Source: Mariannaea sp. PMI_226
Lineage: Eukaryota > Ascomycota > Sordariomycetes > Hypocreales > Nectriaceae
Length of the DNA: 64,000 bases
Reading direction: 5' to 3'
Assembly (NCBI GenBank): GCA_024336345.1
Contig: JANFOG010000003.1
Location: forward strand, 4,098,501 to 4,162,500
Positions within the stretch are counted from its first letter, which is position 1, and each line of letters opens with the position of its first letter. The translations under genes were made by a program, and so were the position numbers. The notes beneath the pieces are model-generated. The model was not told the origin of the DNA. It did not search any database and saw only the letters and a program-made list of their open reading frames with translations. Shown one piece after another: positions 1-11,241 of this stretch.

Positions 1-585
1 CCAGACAATATCTACACATTGTGGCCTTTATTCGAACCACGGGAGATCCAGGTATGCGAGGAAAGCAGGCTATTTGGGCCTCCTTCGAATACTCCAAGCA
101 AGGTTCTCTTAAAGGACGGCTCTATCGCATTCTTAAAGCTGATACGCTCTGGGGACAAGCATTCTATAATAAACGAAGTTGATAAATATAGAACTATCCG
201 CGACGCCCATCTTGATGAATCGCTACGGATTTCACGTCTCCTCGGCTTGGTGCGATATGGGCGCAGCCAGGTTCTCGGTTTACTCCTTACCTACATTGAT
301 TGCGGACGCCAAACTTTACATTGTGCTGTGAAGCCAGAGACGCCTAAGCACCTCAGACAACAATGGGTCACGCAGATTCACGACATTTCCAATAAATTGC
401 ACAATGCTGGAATCGCCTGGGGAGACGCTAAGCCGGACAATATTCTCATTGATCATGACAACAATGCATGGCTGATCGATTTTGGTGGCGGATATACGGA
501 TGGCTGGGTGCCCAAGGAGCTGGCAGGGTCAATTGAAGGGGATAGAAAGGCTCTAAAGAAAATAACCGAGTTCATAGGCATCTAA
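1..585 (+). CDS. Protein kinase-like protein, 3' end (5' part outside window)
   Basis: The frame is already open at base 1, so the start lies upstream of the window; no ATG opens it here. About 194 residues are visible. A probable N-lobe lysine sits in AFLKLI (about residue 46). A catalytic-loop equivalent GDAKPDN is near residue 141, with Asp and Asn kept but HRD not standard. LIDFGGGYT near residue 160 supplies the DFG motif. The protein ends about 35 residues after DFG, so the C-lobe is very short, as in many fungal kinase-like (PKL) proteins. Activity as a kinase is inferred from these motifs only. The stop is TAA at 583-585. It could be the last exon of a longer protein. Confidence 0.7.
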   Translation, partial: PDNIYTLWPLFEPREIQVCEESRLFGPPSNTPSKVLLKDGSIAFLKLIRSGDKHSIINEVDKYRTIRDAHLDESLRISRLLGLVRYGRSQVLGLLLTYIDCGRQTLHCAVKPETPKHLRQQWVTQIHDISNKLHNAGIAWGDAKPDNILIDHDNNAWLIDFGGGYTDGWVPKELAGSIEGDRKALKKITEFIGI

Positions 586-1598
586 TATACTGAGTCTCTT
601 GCAATTATAGACTTGAACTCAGCCTTTGCAAATTCTCTATTAAGCCCAATCCTTTCATTCAATATGTGCTCACTGCAGACGACGATCTTTTGGCGAGCGA
701 TGAACTCTACGCAAAACAGATAACGTGGCTATAGTGAGTACCTTTACATTGCGACTCTAACTATCTGCAAAGTCAAGAGAGTGCTTATAGGAGCGGACAA
801 AGGCAAATCTGCGAAGGTGCTAGTCGGCACGCGTGAGAACCCAGGTTTGTAGTCGATTTTTGACGGGCAGGCTTAAGCGTGAGAGATGGCGTTTGCGAGA
901 GACAAGGTGGAGGGCTAAATAAATGGGGGGCTCTGTGACACGATCATCGTCAACCCTTGAGCGCCTGAGGGTCCCGACGGGTAGATGCATCAGAAGTCCT
1001 AAATGTACCCACTGCTACTGGAGATGGGGAAATCTACGGCGCAGCTACGCGCTGAACCTGACCTTAGGCTTCATTTACCACCCCGCTTCATGTGCGATAA
1101 ACAATAGCCAATCATTTAGCGCCAATTGCTGCTGTGGTCTCACAAATGGATGAGAGAGCCGCAGTTCCACAGCCGCCGCCCTGATTTGCGGCGTCAAATA
1201 CGCCCCCAAAGTCCCATAAGCTGCAGCAAGTGTCCAGGTGTCCAGGGACAGCTAGTGGCGTAAAAGTTCCCGTGCCGACATCCAGGAAAGGGCAGACCTA
1301 GCTGTCTTAAAATAGGCACAGCGAACCACAACTCATTAGCAGTTGAATTCCTGTATAATTACGGTATATTAAAATTTATTAATACAATAAACCCTGACCT
1401 CACCTGAGCTGTAGAACAAAAACTTTACGCACTGGGTGCTGAGTTGACTGTGGAAGACGGAATGCCGATGTAAACCCGATGGTGGCTATATAGCTTAGTA
1501 ATAGAGTGGCTGTGCAGACTTGCTGATTGTCCTCGACGCGATTCGCTTTCCTACCCAAATAACAATTATGAAGGTAGTGCAGGAGGTCGCCAGTCGCC
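586..1598. other. Intergenic, no supported gene
   Basis: About 1 kb between the kinase-like gene and a kinase relic. Only short open frames without domain signal or convincing splice sites. I see nothing to annotate. Confidence 0.5.
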
Positions 1599-2134
1599 AT
1601 GGCAGATGAAGACCAGTCACGTATCATTGCGGATAATCCTATTGGGCACGGCCCTGATCCCTTCAACGCTTCATTCAGCTCTATGTGTAAGGAGAAGAGC
1701 ATCTCTTCCTCGCCAGACGCGCTTGGCCAGCTTGGCCAGGAGGGGACGAATGCCGGCCCACTGGTTACTCCTCTGACTAGTGTACAGAATTGCAGAATCT
1801 CGCATTCAGTCTTTTGTCAACGTTTCAAGTCCTTCCAATTGTGCGCCACCTCCGTTCTAACAGTAACGGCAGAGACCTCCTCAGCGATATTCTGAAACTC
1901 ACTTCCGCCCTGAACTCCGACGACTTTGACCTAGACCGCATCAAACCTCTTCTAAAGGCCGCCGTCATCAGTGACCCAACGATTCTCTTATCTGGAATCG
2001 AGCTACAACGCGGTCACCGAATCCACACCACCTCCCCACCGATATCATCGTCGATCCAACAAAGGCCGTGGAGTCAGAATACGAGCGTCTTGGTAAACTC
2101 CTCGGAGTTCCGCCTGAATGTTGTCTCGCCGTAA
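1599..2134 (+). pseudogene. Relic of a fungal FunK1-type protein kinase N-terminus
   Basis: Two overlapping frames carry one protein-like stretch. The second frame reads SFQ/TFQVLPIVRHLRSN, then SDDFDLDRIKPLLKA, then SSIQQRPWSQNTS. From memory of the family this order matches the N-terminal region of fungal FunK1-type kinases (DFDFERxxPLLKAV, then a SSxQQTPWxxNTSSF segment). The frame has to change near 1790, and coding stops at 2134, well before any kinase domain. Nothing kinase-like follows up to 3.3 kb. I therefore read it as a truncated, frameshifted fragment. Family assignment rests on motif recall and needs a search to confirm. Confidence 0.45.
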
Positions 2135-3326
2135 CTCGCCTGTTCTCAACCCTTCAGCCTCCTAAAGAGTTGGGAAGCACAGGCGGGTATAGCTAGGTCG
2201 GCCGTTTGCTGTGCCCTCAGGCTCCTGACGAGAACGACTAGTGTGATACACTTTGCATGCAGTATGACGACCAACAAAACCCAACTGGCTCTCCAGGCGG
2301 GAAGTATGAGGTTATGATTCGTTGCCTAAAGTTGTGTGTGAGGCTGATTGATTGAGAGTGCAGATTGTTGGCTCTCCGGCTGATTCAGGACCAACTGCTT
2401 CACGTAGCTGGTGCTCCGCCATGTCCGAGTGGACTTGTCACATTTAATGTTGGTTCAGATGGAGACAGAAGAGGGGCAGGGCAGTTTTCTAGGCAACTTG
2501 CATGGTGCCTCGCGCTTCAAATGGTGCACTGCACTTTAGAGCATGCATTGCGCTTCAAATGGTGTGCCTTAGACTATGCCAAGTTCGATCTGCCCCCAAG
2601 ACTACAACATAGGGCTGACTCGTTCCACTGACCCATAATTCACTCTTGCAGCAGCCGTTTGGATTACCTCCTCATTAGCAAGTGCTTCAGTAAAGCTTGA
2701 TGGACCATGTCCTCGTTGGGAGGGGGAGGGATTTATGGAATGACGCGCGACAAGATCGGCACGGGCCGGCTGGTGGGGCAGTTCGCGTAGAACGAGAGAA
2801 GATCTTATGCGCCAGTGATAGCATCGTTGCCTAATATCTACTTCCCATAACATCACGAAGGTTTGTCACGCCTGTCAGCACCATGCTTGCTAATTTGGTT
2901 AACAGGTGGCAGGCCATGATTGGAAGAGATGACGGGAGATACTCTCCTGCCATTCATCCCGCCCAATCATCGCTTAACAGTCTCGAAGTTACACAGTACT
3001 ACCCCAAACATGCGGGAGGCCCTCCAATTTTTTGACGTGGCATTGACCATAGAAATTCGGTGTAAAAAATAGATCTAAGCCCTAAGCCTATGGGTCACAC
3101 TAACTGTCCAGATCGAGCCCGGAGAGAGCGATCGGATGGTTGGTGGTGAGCGGCGTCTAATATCAACGGACACGTCCCTAACCCCCCGTGCCAGACAGCC
3201 GTATCCAGCTCATTCAAGTGACCTGCTTGTTAAACCCTTTTCGCTGTCCGTTAAGTACGTCGCTATCATCGCATCTAATTCTCAAATTCATCAAAGGGTT
3301 TGTTCGGTACCCGACTTCCGTCCAAG
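2135..3326. other. Intergenic, upstream region of the TPR-SET gene
   Basis: About 1.2 kb with no supported coding region. A short duplication of a sequence like CTTCAAATGGTGCACTG occurs around 2515-2565. No other structure seen. Confidence 0.4.
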
Positions 3327-5710
3327 ATGGATATCAAAGATGTCTCGGATAACGGCGACTACATTGGATTTCTCAATCAAATTCTGAGACTTGCTGAAAG
3401 AGCTGGACAGAGAAAGGGTCAAATGGTACAAGATCATCCTAACCCCGAGCAGATTCTCTCTAACTTCATGATGAATCTATCCTTATCCAACCTCCACTCA
3501 AGTTCCATGGACAGCAGCCATGCGATTGCTACAACGCAGGTTCCACCCCCATACAGCCCATGCATTCATCCCATAACAAAACTCAAACCTGTCATGATTT
3601 CTGAGATGAGACTTGAAACTCATCATCGGGGCACTAGTCTCCTACTTCGCGTTCTCACCCCCCCACAGCGCATGACGGCGGTGATGGCTATTGTGGAGGA
3701 CGAGCGAGGTACCGCCGTGTTGCTTCAGCTCTATCATCAACCTGAGGAAATTTTAGTTCCCGCCGATGAGATTGTGAAGCTTGGGAGAGTCTGTATCCTC
3801 AAAGAACCCTACTTCAAATGTGCTACGGATGGCGCTTACTCGTTGAGGGTGGATCATGTCAGCGACATCGTGTGGTTGGATCAAGCTGATGGTCGCATTC
3901 CGAGAAAGTGGAGGAAGAAAGAGTTGAGTTTCAACAGCTGCAGCCAAAGCATTCGAATTCAAGGTAATGACGCTGTACGGAATCAGAAGTGGGCGGAGGC
4001 GCAGCGTTTGTAAGTCCCCCACACGATATTCTATTTTTCGAACCTCACTTGATCTTATGTATATCACCAGTCTAAAGCAACCGACTAACTATTAATTGTT
4101 AGATATTCGTCAGCTATCAGAGAGGCGAAGACACCAGAGGAGGAACAACTCGCCTTTCTAAACCGCTCACTAGTAAATCTAAGACTTGGAAGACCAGAGC
4201 AAGCCATGTTAGACGCCAATAAAGGTAGCGCTGCTGCAGTGCTCTCTGAGAAACGGCTCTTCCGCGAAGCACGCGCGTTATATGAATTGGCCAATTTTGA
4301 GCAGTGCCTGGACAAGCTTCAACGGCTGGCAGAATTGTATCCCGAGAACACAGCAGCGAAGCAAGAGATGCTTCGCGCCGAAGAAAGACTTCATGAGCAA
4401 CAGACGGGCGACTATGTATTCAGCAATTTATACCGTCAGGCCAAATCAACACCTCCTCTCATCGACTGTGCTACATTTTCCGACGCCGTCGAGGTTCGCC
4501 CATCGCCAGGCCGGGGTCGAGGACTCTTCACGAATAGGCCGGTTGCCGCTGGCGAGTTACTTCTTGTTGAAAAAGCTTTCTCGTACTGCTATGCTGGTGG
4601 TGACCAATCGGCACTACGCTCTGTCATCTTGATGAATCTAGCCACTAAGAAAATGACCATGGGAGGCCAAGCAGGTCTTCTGACACAGGTTATACAGAAG
4701 CTGTACCACGGCTCACAAGAGCAGTCTACATTGTATACAGACCTCCATTGCACAGACTATCCAAGAGTTTCAGTATTGAAGTCGGATGGAGTGCCTATTG
4801 TTGACTCGTGAGCCTTTCTCTATCCAAGTCGATGAGAAGTCACTAACCCGAGTCCAGGTTCCTCGTCGAAAGAATCATCTCACTCAACTCATTTGGCTGT
4901 CCGAGAACTACCAAGGAGTCGTTTTCAGAGATTTTTTCCGACCGGGTACCTACAAAAAGCCGAGGCGTGCCGTGTCATACCACTTGCGGCATCTGGCTCC
5001 TTGCCTCTCGCATCAACCATTCTTGTGTGGGAAACTGTCGGCGTTCTTTTATTGGAGATGTGCAGATTGTCCGCGGGACCAAATATCTCCCAGAAGGCAC
5101 GGAGCTATTCTTTAGCTATCGCACTTCCACCTCGTTAGAGTCGTACGAAACAACCCAGAAGCAGCTCAGTAATTGGGGGTTCGAATGTGACTGTCAGCTG
5201 TGTAGGGACAAGAAGGCGACGCCCAAACTTAACCTTAAACGACTCAATATGCTCTTCAAAGATCTCGAAGACGCCTTTGGGGGGCCATCTGGGACAAATG
5301 TTTCCCAGGTTCGGCGCCTTTTGAAGAAGCTTGAGGAAAACTATCACGGAAGGGAAGCGAAGAGGGTTCGAATGGAGCTTTGGGATCCATACTTTTCTTT
5401 AGGAGCCCACTTGCTGTCGGCTAATCAGCCAGGCGAGGCCATCAAAGCAATTGTCAAGGGTTTGGAGACACTGGGATATGGCATCGCCCTTCAACTACCC
5501 AATGGAGACGTAAAACTTGCGCAACTCGACGTCAAAGAGTGGGGCAGGGTAAATGACTTCGTGCCCTGGGCCTTTGTGAATTTGTTCAAGGCTTGCAGAC
5601 AACTGGCGCCTGAGCTCTGCTCAAGTGTGAGGCAATATGCGGAAATTAGTTACAGTATGGTCGTAGGTGAGAAGGAATCGATTCTTGACTTGTTTCCAGA
5701 GCTTAGATAG
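3327..5710 (+). CDS. TPR and SET domain protein (putative lysine methyltransferase family)
   Basis: Three exons, 3327-4009, 4103-4807 and 4858-5710, give 746 residues with all phases consistent. Introns are 93 and 50 nt with GTAAGT and GTGAGC donors. A TPR-like helical region spans about residues 213-320 (NDAVRNQKWAEAQRLYSSAI, then NRSLVNLRLGRPEQA). The split SET domain starts at RGRGLFTNRPVAAGE (about 366) and continues at INHSCVGNC (about 515), EGTELFFSY and a post-SET-like cysteine group CDCQLC (about 571). The first ATG of the open frame is at 3327; the frame extends a few codons upstream without ATG. SET proteins of this layout resemble SMYD-type enzymes. The substrate cannot be read from sequence. 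Confidence 0.9.
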
Positions 5711-6014
5711 GGTTTCAACCTGCTTGGCTATATTATATAGTCTAATATCTAAACAGAAATATTAATCTGAGCGGACTCTAGTCTTTGGTTTTTGTCTCTC
5801 AACTAGCTAACCGTTACACCACTGGGCAAAACATTTGGCATGGATCGAAAAATGGTGGTTTCATTAACGATGCCAGCGGGGATATGGGAACGCAGGGGAT
5901 TTGTATATGCTAGTTATTATCATACACACTCTTTAACCCGGACTCTCGATCACAATTAAGAAGGCATATTCCACGTACTTGTGTTCTCTCTACTTCAAGT
6001 TAGCCCTTACATGT
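5711..6014. other. 3' flank of the TPR-SET gene
   Basis: About 300 bp of AT-balanced sequence after the stop. Nothing recognised. Confidence 0.4.
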
Positions 6015-6310
6015 GCACACCCGTCCATTCACTTCCCAGCTTTCTCACATAGCCAGGGGCAGTTCATGTTCGTAAGTAACGCCGCGAACACGTAAGTTCT
6101 CTGTGGCTTGCATTCATACATCAGCTAGCCCTGGCCGACTTGAGCAGCTATCATGCCCGTTTGGTAGGCTGGTTAGCGTTCTCTAATAGCTGGGGAGTAC
6201 CCTACTTTCATATTGCCCCTCCAACAAGAAAGGGGCTTTGGAACGACCGACTGTGCGACCGGATGAGCTCATCCAAGCGAGGCATAGCTTTAGTCAATCT
6301 AAGCGTTCAA
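6015..6310 (+). repeat. Dispersed repeat D, copy 1
   Basis: Degenerate match to 57095-57290. The clearest shared block is AAAGGGGCTTTGG followed by a CCGAC and GATGAGCTCATCC-type segment (6230-6290 against about 57218-57270), with weaker similarity upstream (CATAGCCAGGG). A second partial echo of GATGAG..CATCC..GGCATAGCT occurs at 6590-6618. No coding content. Probably an old transposon fragment. Confidence 0.4.
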
Positions 6311-6734
6311 TCGAGCTCCTGGCGTACTTCAATACGATTTTATGTTCAATCTTAAGCCAAAACATTGACAGCAGTTGACATGGGATTGTGGGCTACTCAT
6401 CATACACCGTAAAAGTTGAACGATCTTCTTGATAAAGACAAGAATGGGATGCAGGCCATGTCTAAACAGAGATTGCAAAGCTTACCCTCAAATATTGAGT
6501 TACTGAGATAATGGTTTATTGCTCTACCCTCGAAAGGTACGACTGAATAAGTCTTGTCGTTTGGATTAGGTGGCTGGCGAAGACGCCGCATGAGTCCATC
6601 CCATTGAGGCATAGCTCCAATCTCTAGACATCCAAACATTCAGGACGTAAGGGTGTTATGAGCAGGGAAGGACTGAGTTAAATACAGTTGTTTCCTGAGG
6701 CTCGCTATCATGCCTGATTTGCGACACATGATTT

Positions 6735-7312
6735 TTAGATGCCATATTCAATTTCAAACATCCTCTGTGCCTTCACTTCCAATTGGCTATCCTTCAAGTC
6801 CCGAATGTTAATCCATTTTCCTCCCGCACCTGTCCGCCTAACTTGTACTTCCGCTAGATCATCAATGATGATTAGTTCAGAGGTAGCCTGGGTTATATCA
6901 CTTATTTCTCCTCGGCAGAATGGGCATTTGACAGGTTCCTCGCTCTCTTCTACCAGCCGGCATAGGCAGCCCAAGCAGGCAGCATGGCCGACAAGACCGA
7001 GGCTTGTGGCTGACTGGATATGGCTTTTAGGCACCTGAGTCCGACAAGCCCAATAAGCAGTAGCCTTCTCAACTCGACAGATTCCACAGTCTTCACCCCA
7101 TCGAAATTGCTGAACCATCGGCCGACCCCTCTGACCCTCACTCTTCGCGCAGTCATCACAGAGTAACTGTAAAAGGTTCATTAGTTAACGGAATCATATA
7201 GATTGGAGAGACATACAAAAGGAGACTTTAAGTGACGCATTTTTGGACCCAAATGGAGATACTTGAGGCATTGCCCACATCGATTTTGCATCTGTTTCTC
7301 AGTCCGACTCAT
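6735..7312 (-). CDS. RING-type zinc finger protein, 175 residues
   Basis: Two exons on the minus strand, 7217-7312 and 6735-7166, joined by a 50-nt intron with GTATGT donor, a GTTAACTAATG branch region and a TTTTACAG acceptor. Exon 1 adds CGQC and exon 2 starts with LLCDDC, forming an N-terminal CxxC pair set. The main ring is CGIC (about residue 66), then CRT, HAACLGCLC and KCPFC, the usual Cys/His spacing of a RING finger. RING proteins commonly act as E3 ubiquitin ligases; that role is inferred. The single-exon reading would start at an ATG that is the intron end, and it would lose the first cysteines. Confidence 0.75.
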
Positions 7313-7754
7313 CACTGACTAGGGCAGAAGAGTAGAAGGGTAGAAGGGGGAAATTGCTGTGTGTCTTGTTGAGAGGTTGCAAAGTAGAGCGTTGCTTAAG
7401 TCCCAGGCTCCGGGACAGGCCCGGAATAAATACTCGTTCTGTAACCTGGACGGCCCCGCGCCTCTTAATCAGCAGACAAGTCAGCTGGATATAAATCGGT
7501 CTTGGCCTCGGGATGAACGCTTTCGTCACAATTCAAATTATAGTAACTAACAGCGAGCGACTAGACACAGCTCATTTAATTAGCCCAAGGCATATTGATG
7601 GACACTATGGGAAGTATCACCTAATTTGAACCTCATCACTGAGCATATTGTAGAGATTAGTCGCTTGGCTTGTATCACAGTTTGACAGCTCTACAGCTGG
7701 TCTAATTAGCGAATGATATTAATGGACACGAGAAAGTAAACTCGTTGGCTTCTT
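7313..7754. other. Intergenic between two minus-strand genes
   Basis: About 440 bp holding the upstream region of the RING gene and the 3' flank of the MetE/UROD-like gene. Short open frames on both strands lack any domain signal. Confidence 0.4.
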
Positions 7755-8848
7755 TCAACGTTGAACCAAGCCCAGAATAATCCGACAAATGTGCATAATG
7801 CTCTCAATTTCATTTTGGCTTGAAATCCTTCCCCAGCCGCATTCAGTTGCTATTCCAAACTCATCTACAACTTTTTCAGCGGCCATAACTCTTTCTTGAG
7901 TACCTTTAAGATCATAGGGATGGACTAGACCAAGGTAGAGTGTAGTCTTATCTAGAGCCAGGTGATCTCGTAAATTGGATAATGGTTTGAAGAAATTATC
8001 GAGATTGTCCATTGCACTTAAGGGTACTGGGCAATGGATCCATTGAATCGATCGAGGGATTTTCTCCCTAATAATCTGCTCTTTAAGTTCCTGGTGTAGA
8101 TTCACAATAGGTCCAAGTGATGTTGGCTCAGCCCAGTGTTTGCGTTCTATATCACCTGCGCATTCGATTAACCTTCAGCCTGCTTTTCTTAGGTGGCCTG
8201 CTTACCATAACAATAGTGAATTCCGAGATCAACTTCTGGGTTGACTTGAGCGATCATGCGAACAATGTACTCAACAACGTAACCCTTGTCAGAGAACCAT
8301 GGCTCGAAAACCTTGTCCTCCCAGTAGGCCAGATCCATTCCCAGATCAATTTGGATAGCGAGATTCTCATGTGGGATCAGCTCCTGGATTCTCTTCAAAG
8401 ATTTGAAGAGTGCCTGTTCATAGATAGGCGCAACGATATGTCGAAAATCTTTCTTGACGAGGAGCCCGACCACATTCGCAATGGACGGCAAACAGACTTG
8501 AAACTTGATGTCTTTTTCAATCACACCTTCAGATTGAAGCTCCTTAAAAATGACGTAGCTCTTGAGTGCTGCCTCGTCGTATCCAGTGTCCACAACTAAC
8601 CGTTCTAGCTCCTGTCGAGCTTGCGCATCTGTGAACGACTTTGGTGCCCGTGTTTCATCCAAGAATCCAGACCGCAATACCTCGGGGAAGTTAAGCGCTT
8701 GGAACTTGACGAAATAGTTTCGTTGACCGGTCTCTCCGTCAGGTATGCTTCGTAGAAGGCCGCGAAGGCCTTCACCACATCGCCGGAGCGCAGCTTCAGC
8801 GTCGTTCAAGGGGATACTCCCCACAAGATGACAACCCAAGACAGTCAT
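7755..8848 (-). CDS. Cobalamin-independent methionine synthase II / UROD-like protein
   Basis: Two exons, 8206-8848 and 7755-8155, with a 50-nt intron (GTAAGC donor, CGCAG acceptor), give 347 residues. The N-terminus reads HLVGSIPL, followed by a RSIPDGETGQR motif. Then come IQIDLGMD, HYCYGD spanning the splice junction with KHW after it, WIHCPVP, LYLGLVHPYD and FGIATECGWGR. This series is characteristic of small fungal MetE/UROD-like barrels, which lack the N-terminal half of true methionine synthase. The ECGWGR motif is where the metal ligand cysteine lies in MetE relatives. Enzymatic substrate is unknown. An in-frame ATG at 8968 would add 40 residues, but an AT-rich TATA-like tract lies between the two ATGs, so I prefer 8848. 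Confidence 0.85.
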
Positions 8849-9025
8849 AGCTCTGGGAGGCCCCTGAAACGGAGAAAATAATTCAATAGGTTGGTAAAGA
8901 TGTTCTGCGTAACTCCTTTTATTATATTTTTGTGATGCACACATGTTATGGCCAACCATCCGTTTCATGCTCAAACATCATTGAAATGTCCAAAAGTGGC
9001 CCACAGAGACCAATTGTGTCCGTAG

Positions 9026-9672
9026 CTCCAGTTTCCAGTCGAAATCTAATTTATCCACTTTTCTATGTCCTGGGACAGTAAAAACGAGAGTCCCTTCTGG
9101 CAAGTTGTCCTGGGACTCCAGGTTTCAGCTGTCCTGGGACGTCTCTAGTTGTCCTGGGACTCTAATTTCTACTTGTCCTGGGACGTCCCGTTGTCCTGGG
9201 ACTCTACTTGTCCTAGGACTCCAGGTTTTCAGCTGTCCTGGGACGTCTCTAGTTGTCCCGGGACTCCAGGTTTCAGCTGTCCTGGGACGTCTCTAGTTGT
9301 CCTGGGACGTTCCGTTGTCCTGGGACTCTACTTGTCCTAGGACTCCAGGTTTCAGCTGTCCTGGGACGTCTCTAGTTGTCCTGGGACGTTCCGTTGTCCT
9401 GGGACTCTACTTGTCCTAGGACTCCAGGTTTCAGCTGTCCTGGGACGTCTCTAGTTGTCCCGGGACTCCAGGTTTAGCTGTCCTGGGACTCTAATTTCTA
9501 CTTGTCCTGGGACTTCAGGTAATGGAAACTGGAGTCCCAGGACATAGAAATTAGGGGTTCTCAGGAAAGTGGATAAATTAGAGTGGAAACTATAGTCCCA
9601 GGACAACCTGCCAGGACGATAATGCAGGTATATGATTAGACGATAATATCAAGTATGGAGTCCCAGGACAAT
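9026..9672. repeat. CCTGGGAC minisatellite array inside an inverted repeat
   Basis: From about 9069 to 9520 the core TGTCCTGGGAC (variants TGTCCTAGGAC and TGTCCCGGGAC) occurs about 21 times in one orientation, separated by 8-14 nt spacers of a few recurring types. Two or three inverted cores (GTCCCAGGAC) follow at about 9534, 9596 and 9662. The flanks carry an inverted pair: CTAATTTATCCACTTTTC near 9042-9061 and its complement in GAAAGTGGATAAATTAGAG near 9564-9584, plus CTCCAGTTTCC/GGAAACTGGAG. The array is not coding; the open frames across it are repeat translations. It looks like a non-autonomous element with expanded internal repeats. Confidence 0.8.
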
Positions 9673-9679
9673 ACCAACA

Positions 9680-10427
9680 CGCCTATAATCTAAATCGAGC
9701 TACCATTTCTTCCGCTCTCAGCTTCCTTGATATCACACAGACCTCCACTGCCTTCCGAGCCTTGTATGTTATTAGACTCAACATAAAGAGTATATGCGGG
9801 AGGGGCACCTATTGACATCATAGTCAGTAACTTATACAGACTCCTCTCGACCAAGCTTACAATGAGCCCCATTTTCATTATAGATTACTGACGCCAGCTC
9901 ATTGACGCCTGTATGAGAGGATGTGCCATCGCAGCCATCATGCTGATGCAGCGGTTTTCTGAGAGGAAACATCTTCTTGAGTATATTTTTAAGATCCATC
10001 ATATTTCCACGAGAGCCTTAATGTTTCCTCTGGACAGATCAGGATTGGGGACTGGAACAGTAAAGATACTGGGCAATTAAAAGGAAATACCTCAGCATAT
10101 GCCACAAAACTTTTAGCATTTCAGTGTATATAGTGCCGCATTACTGTACTAAATGTGATCCCTGAGGAGTAGCATTCGATACTGTCCTGAATGAGCGGAC
10201 CTTCTTCGCAGCTGCTCCTTTTCGTCCTTCCTAAGAAGTCGAGCCGTTTTAGGCCTCCAGAAGCTCTGCATTCCGAGTCCTGAGCATCCTTGTACCGAGA
10301 TTGTGGGGTCCTCCTCCGCGAATGTCCAAAATAGACCGTTTGTATCGTTGTCCAGTTTTGAGCCGGGAAAAATGCTACCTGATGTCGACACCCTTGTGCC
10401 CAACAGCTCCTAACGAGTGGCTGTATT
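9680..10427 (-). other. Region with unresolved minus-strand coding fragments
   Basis: A minus-strand open frame at 10149-10400 (SGSIFPGSKLDNDTNG, GLGMQSFWRP) has no ATG at its start. A second short piece at 9690-9878 contains a plausible 51-nt intron (GTAAGC donor, TTACTGAC branch, TCAATAG acceptor). I could not join them into one gene. They may be exons of an unrecognised gene or decayed remains. Confidence 0.25.
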
Positions 10428-10433
10428 TATAAA
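10428..10433 (+). promoter_or_regulatory. TATA box of the secreted protein gene
   Basis: TATAAA inside TATTTATAAACG, 46 nt upstream of the ATG at 10479, a normal position for a compact fungal promoter. Confidence 0.5.
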
Positions 10434-10478
10434 CGAGCCATCCCTTGGCCGGAACAGATCTGCAACGAGCAATTAACA

Positions 10479-11241
10479 ATGATCTTCGTCTTATTTTTAT
10501 TATATATATCTCTTGCTAAATGCACATATGTGAAGACATACGGTCCTCCTTATCTTGAGCTAAACAAACAAACAACAGACATAGCAAGCACTCAAATGAT
10601 TAATGATGAAAGCGCGGAGAGCACCAGGACAACGCTGCATACCCGCATCATGATTCGAGAGAAACTGAATACAGCCAGCACCCCAACCCTATTTTCCCAG
10701 GATGAAATCGTTACCAGTCGTCGCGCCACAGAGCAGACCACAGATATGCCAAAGGATTCAGCAACACCAACTACGACAGTCGAGCTTAGAGATGCAAGCA
10801 CTGCAAGTGGACAATCTCTTACTTCCAAGCCTACCATAACATGCTTCTCAGACGGGACCGAGTTTAGCATATTGGAGCAGACAACAAGAGATGACAATTC
10901 GATCCGGTTTTGCGGTACACAAAAGCTCTCTGCCCTCTCCAAAGCTAGCCCGTGGGTATGGCGAACATACTGGCTTGACAAAACACCCTATAGTCAGCAG
11001 TTTGTGGTTAGTTGGATCACAGGATGTCAAGACAATTATGATTTACCGATTACTGGCGACGAAAAGTGCAATTCTGCGCTTCGGGATATTGGAAATACCT
11101 GTAAGCGAAATGCCTGATATGTTTGAACCGGTGAAACTAACTCTTGCATAAGGCAAATATGGTGGGTATGCTGACATAGGCTGCTTGCGGTATTTAACCA
11201 TACCGCAAGACAACCAGAACTGGATTCAAATGAATGACTAG
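10479..11241 (+). CDS. Secreted Thr/Ser-rich protein with a cysteine-rich C-terminus
   Basis: Two exons, 10479-11100 and 11153-11241, joined by a 52-nt intron (GTAAGC donor, AACTAAC branch, GCATAAG acceptor) give 236 residues. The N-terminus is a clear signal peptide (MIFVLFLLYISLAKC). Residues about 30-110 are rich in Ser and Thr, so likely O-glycosylated. The C-terminal half carries the cysteines: TCFSDGTEF, FCGTQ, GCQDNY, KCNSALRDIGNTC and, only after splicing, GGYADIGCLRY. The spacing CxxALxxIxxxC followed by GG and GC resembles that of many secreted fungal proteins of unknown role. No enzyme motif is visible. Without the splice the protein ends at CKRNA and loses one cysteine. Confidence 0.75.

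Noticed and set aside
923..1153. 76-codon plus frame
   Set aside because: No domain, no splice partner, composition not protein-like.
9105..9340. Overlapping open frames across the CCTGGGAC array
   Set aside because: They translate the repeat (SWDSxF, CPGT) in several frames at once; no start context or other support.
9069..9520. CRISPR-like look of regularly spaced short repeats
   Set aside because: The repeat is only about 11 bp, the spacers themselves repeat, no cas genes are present, and the DNA is fungal.
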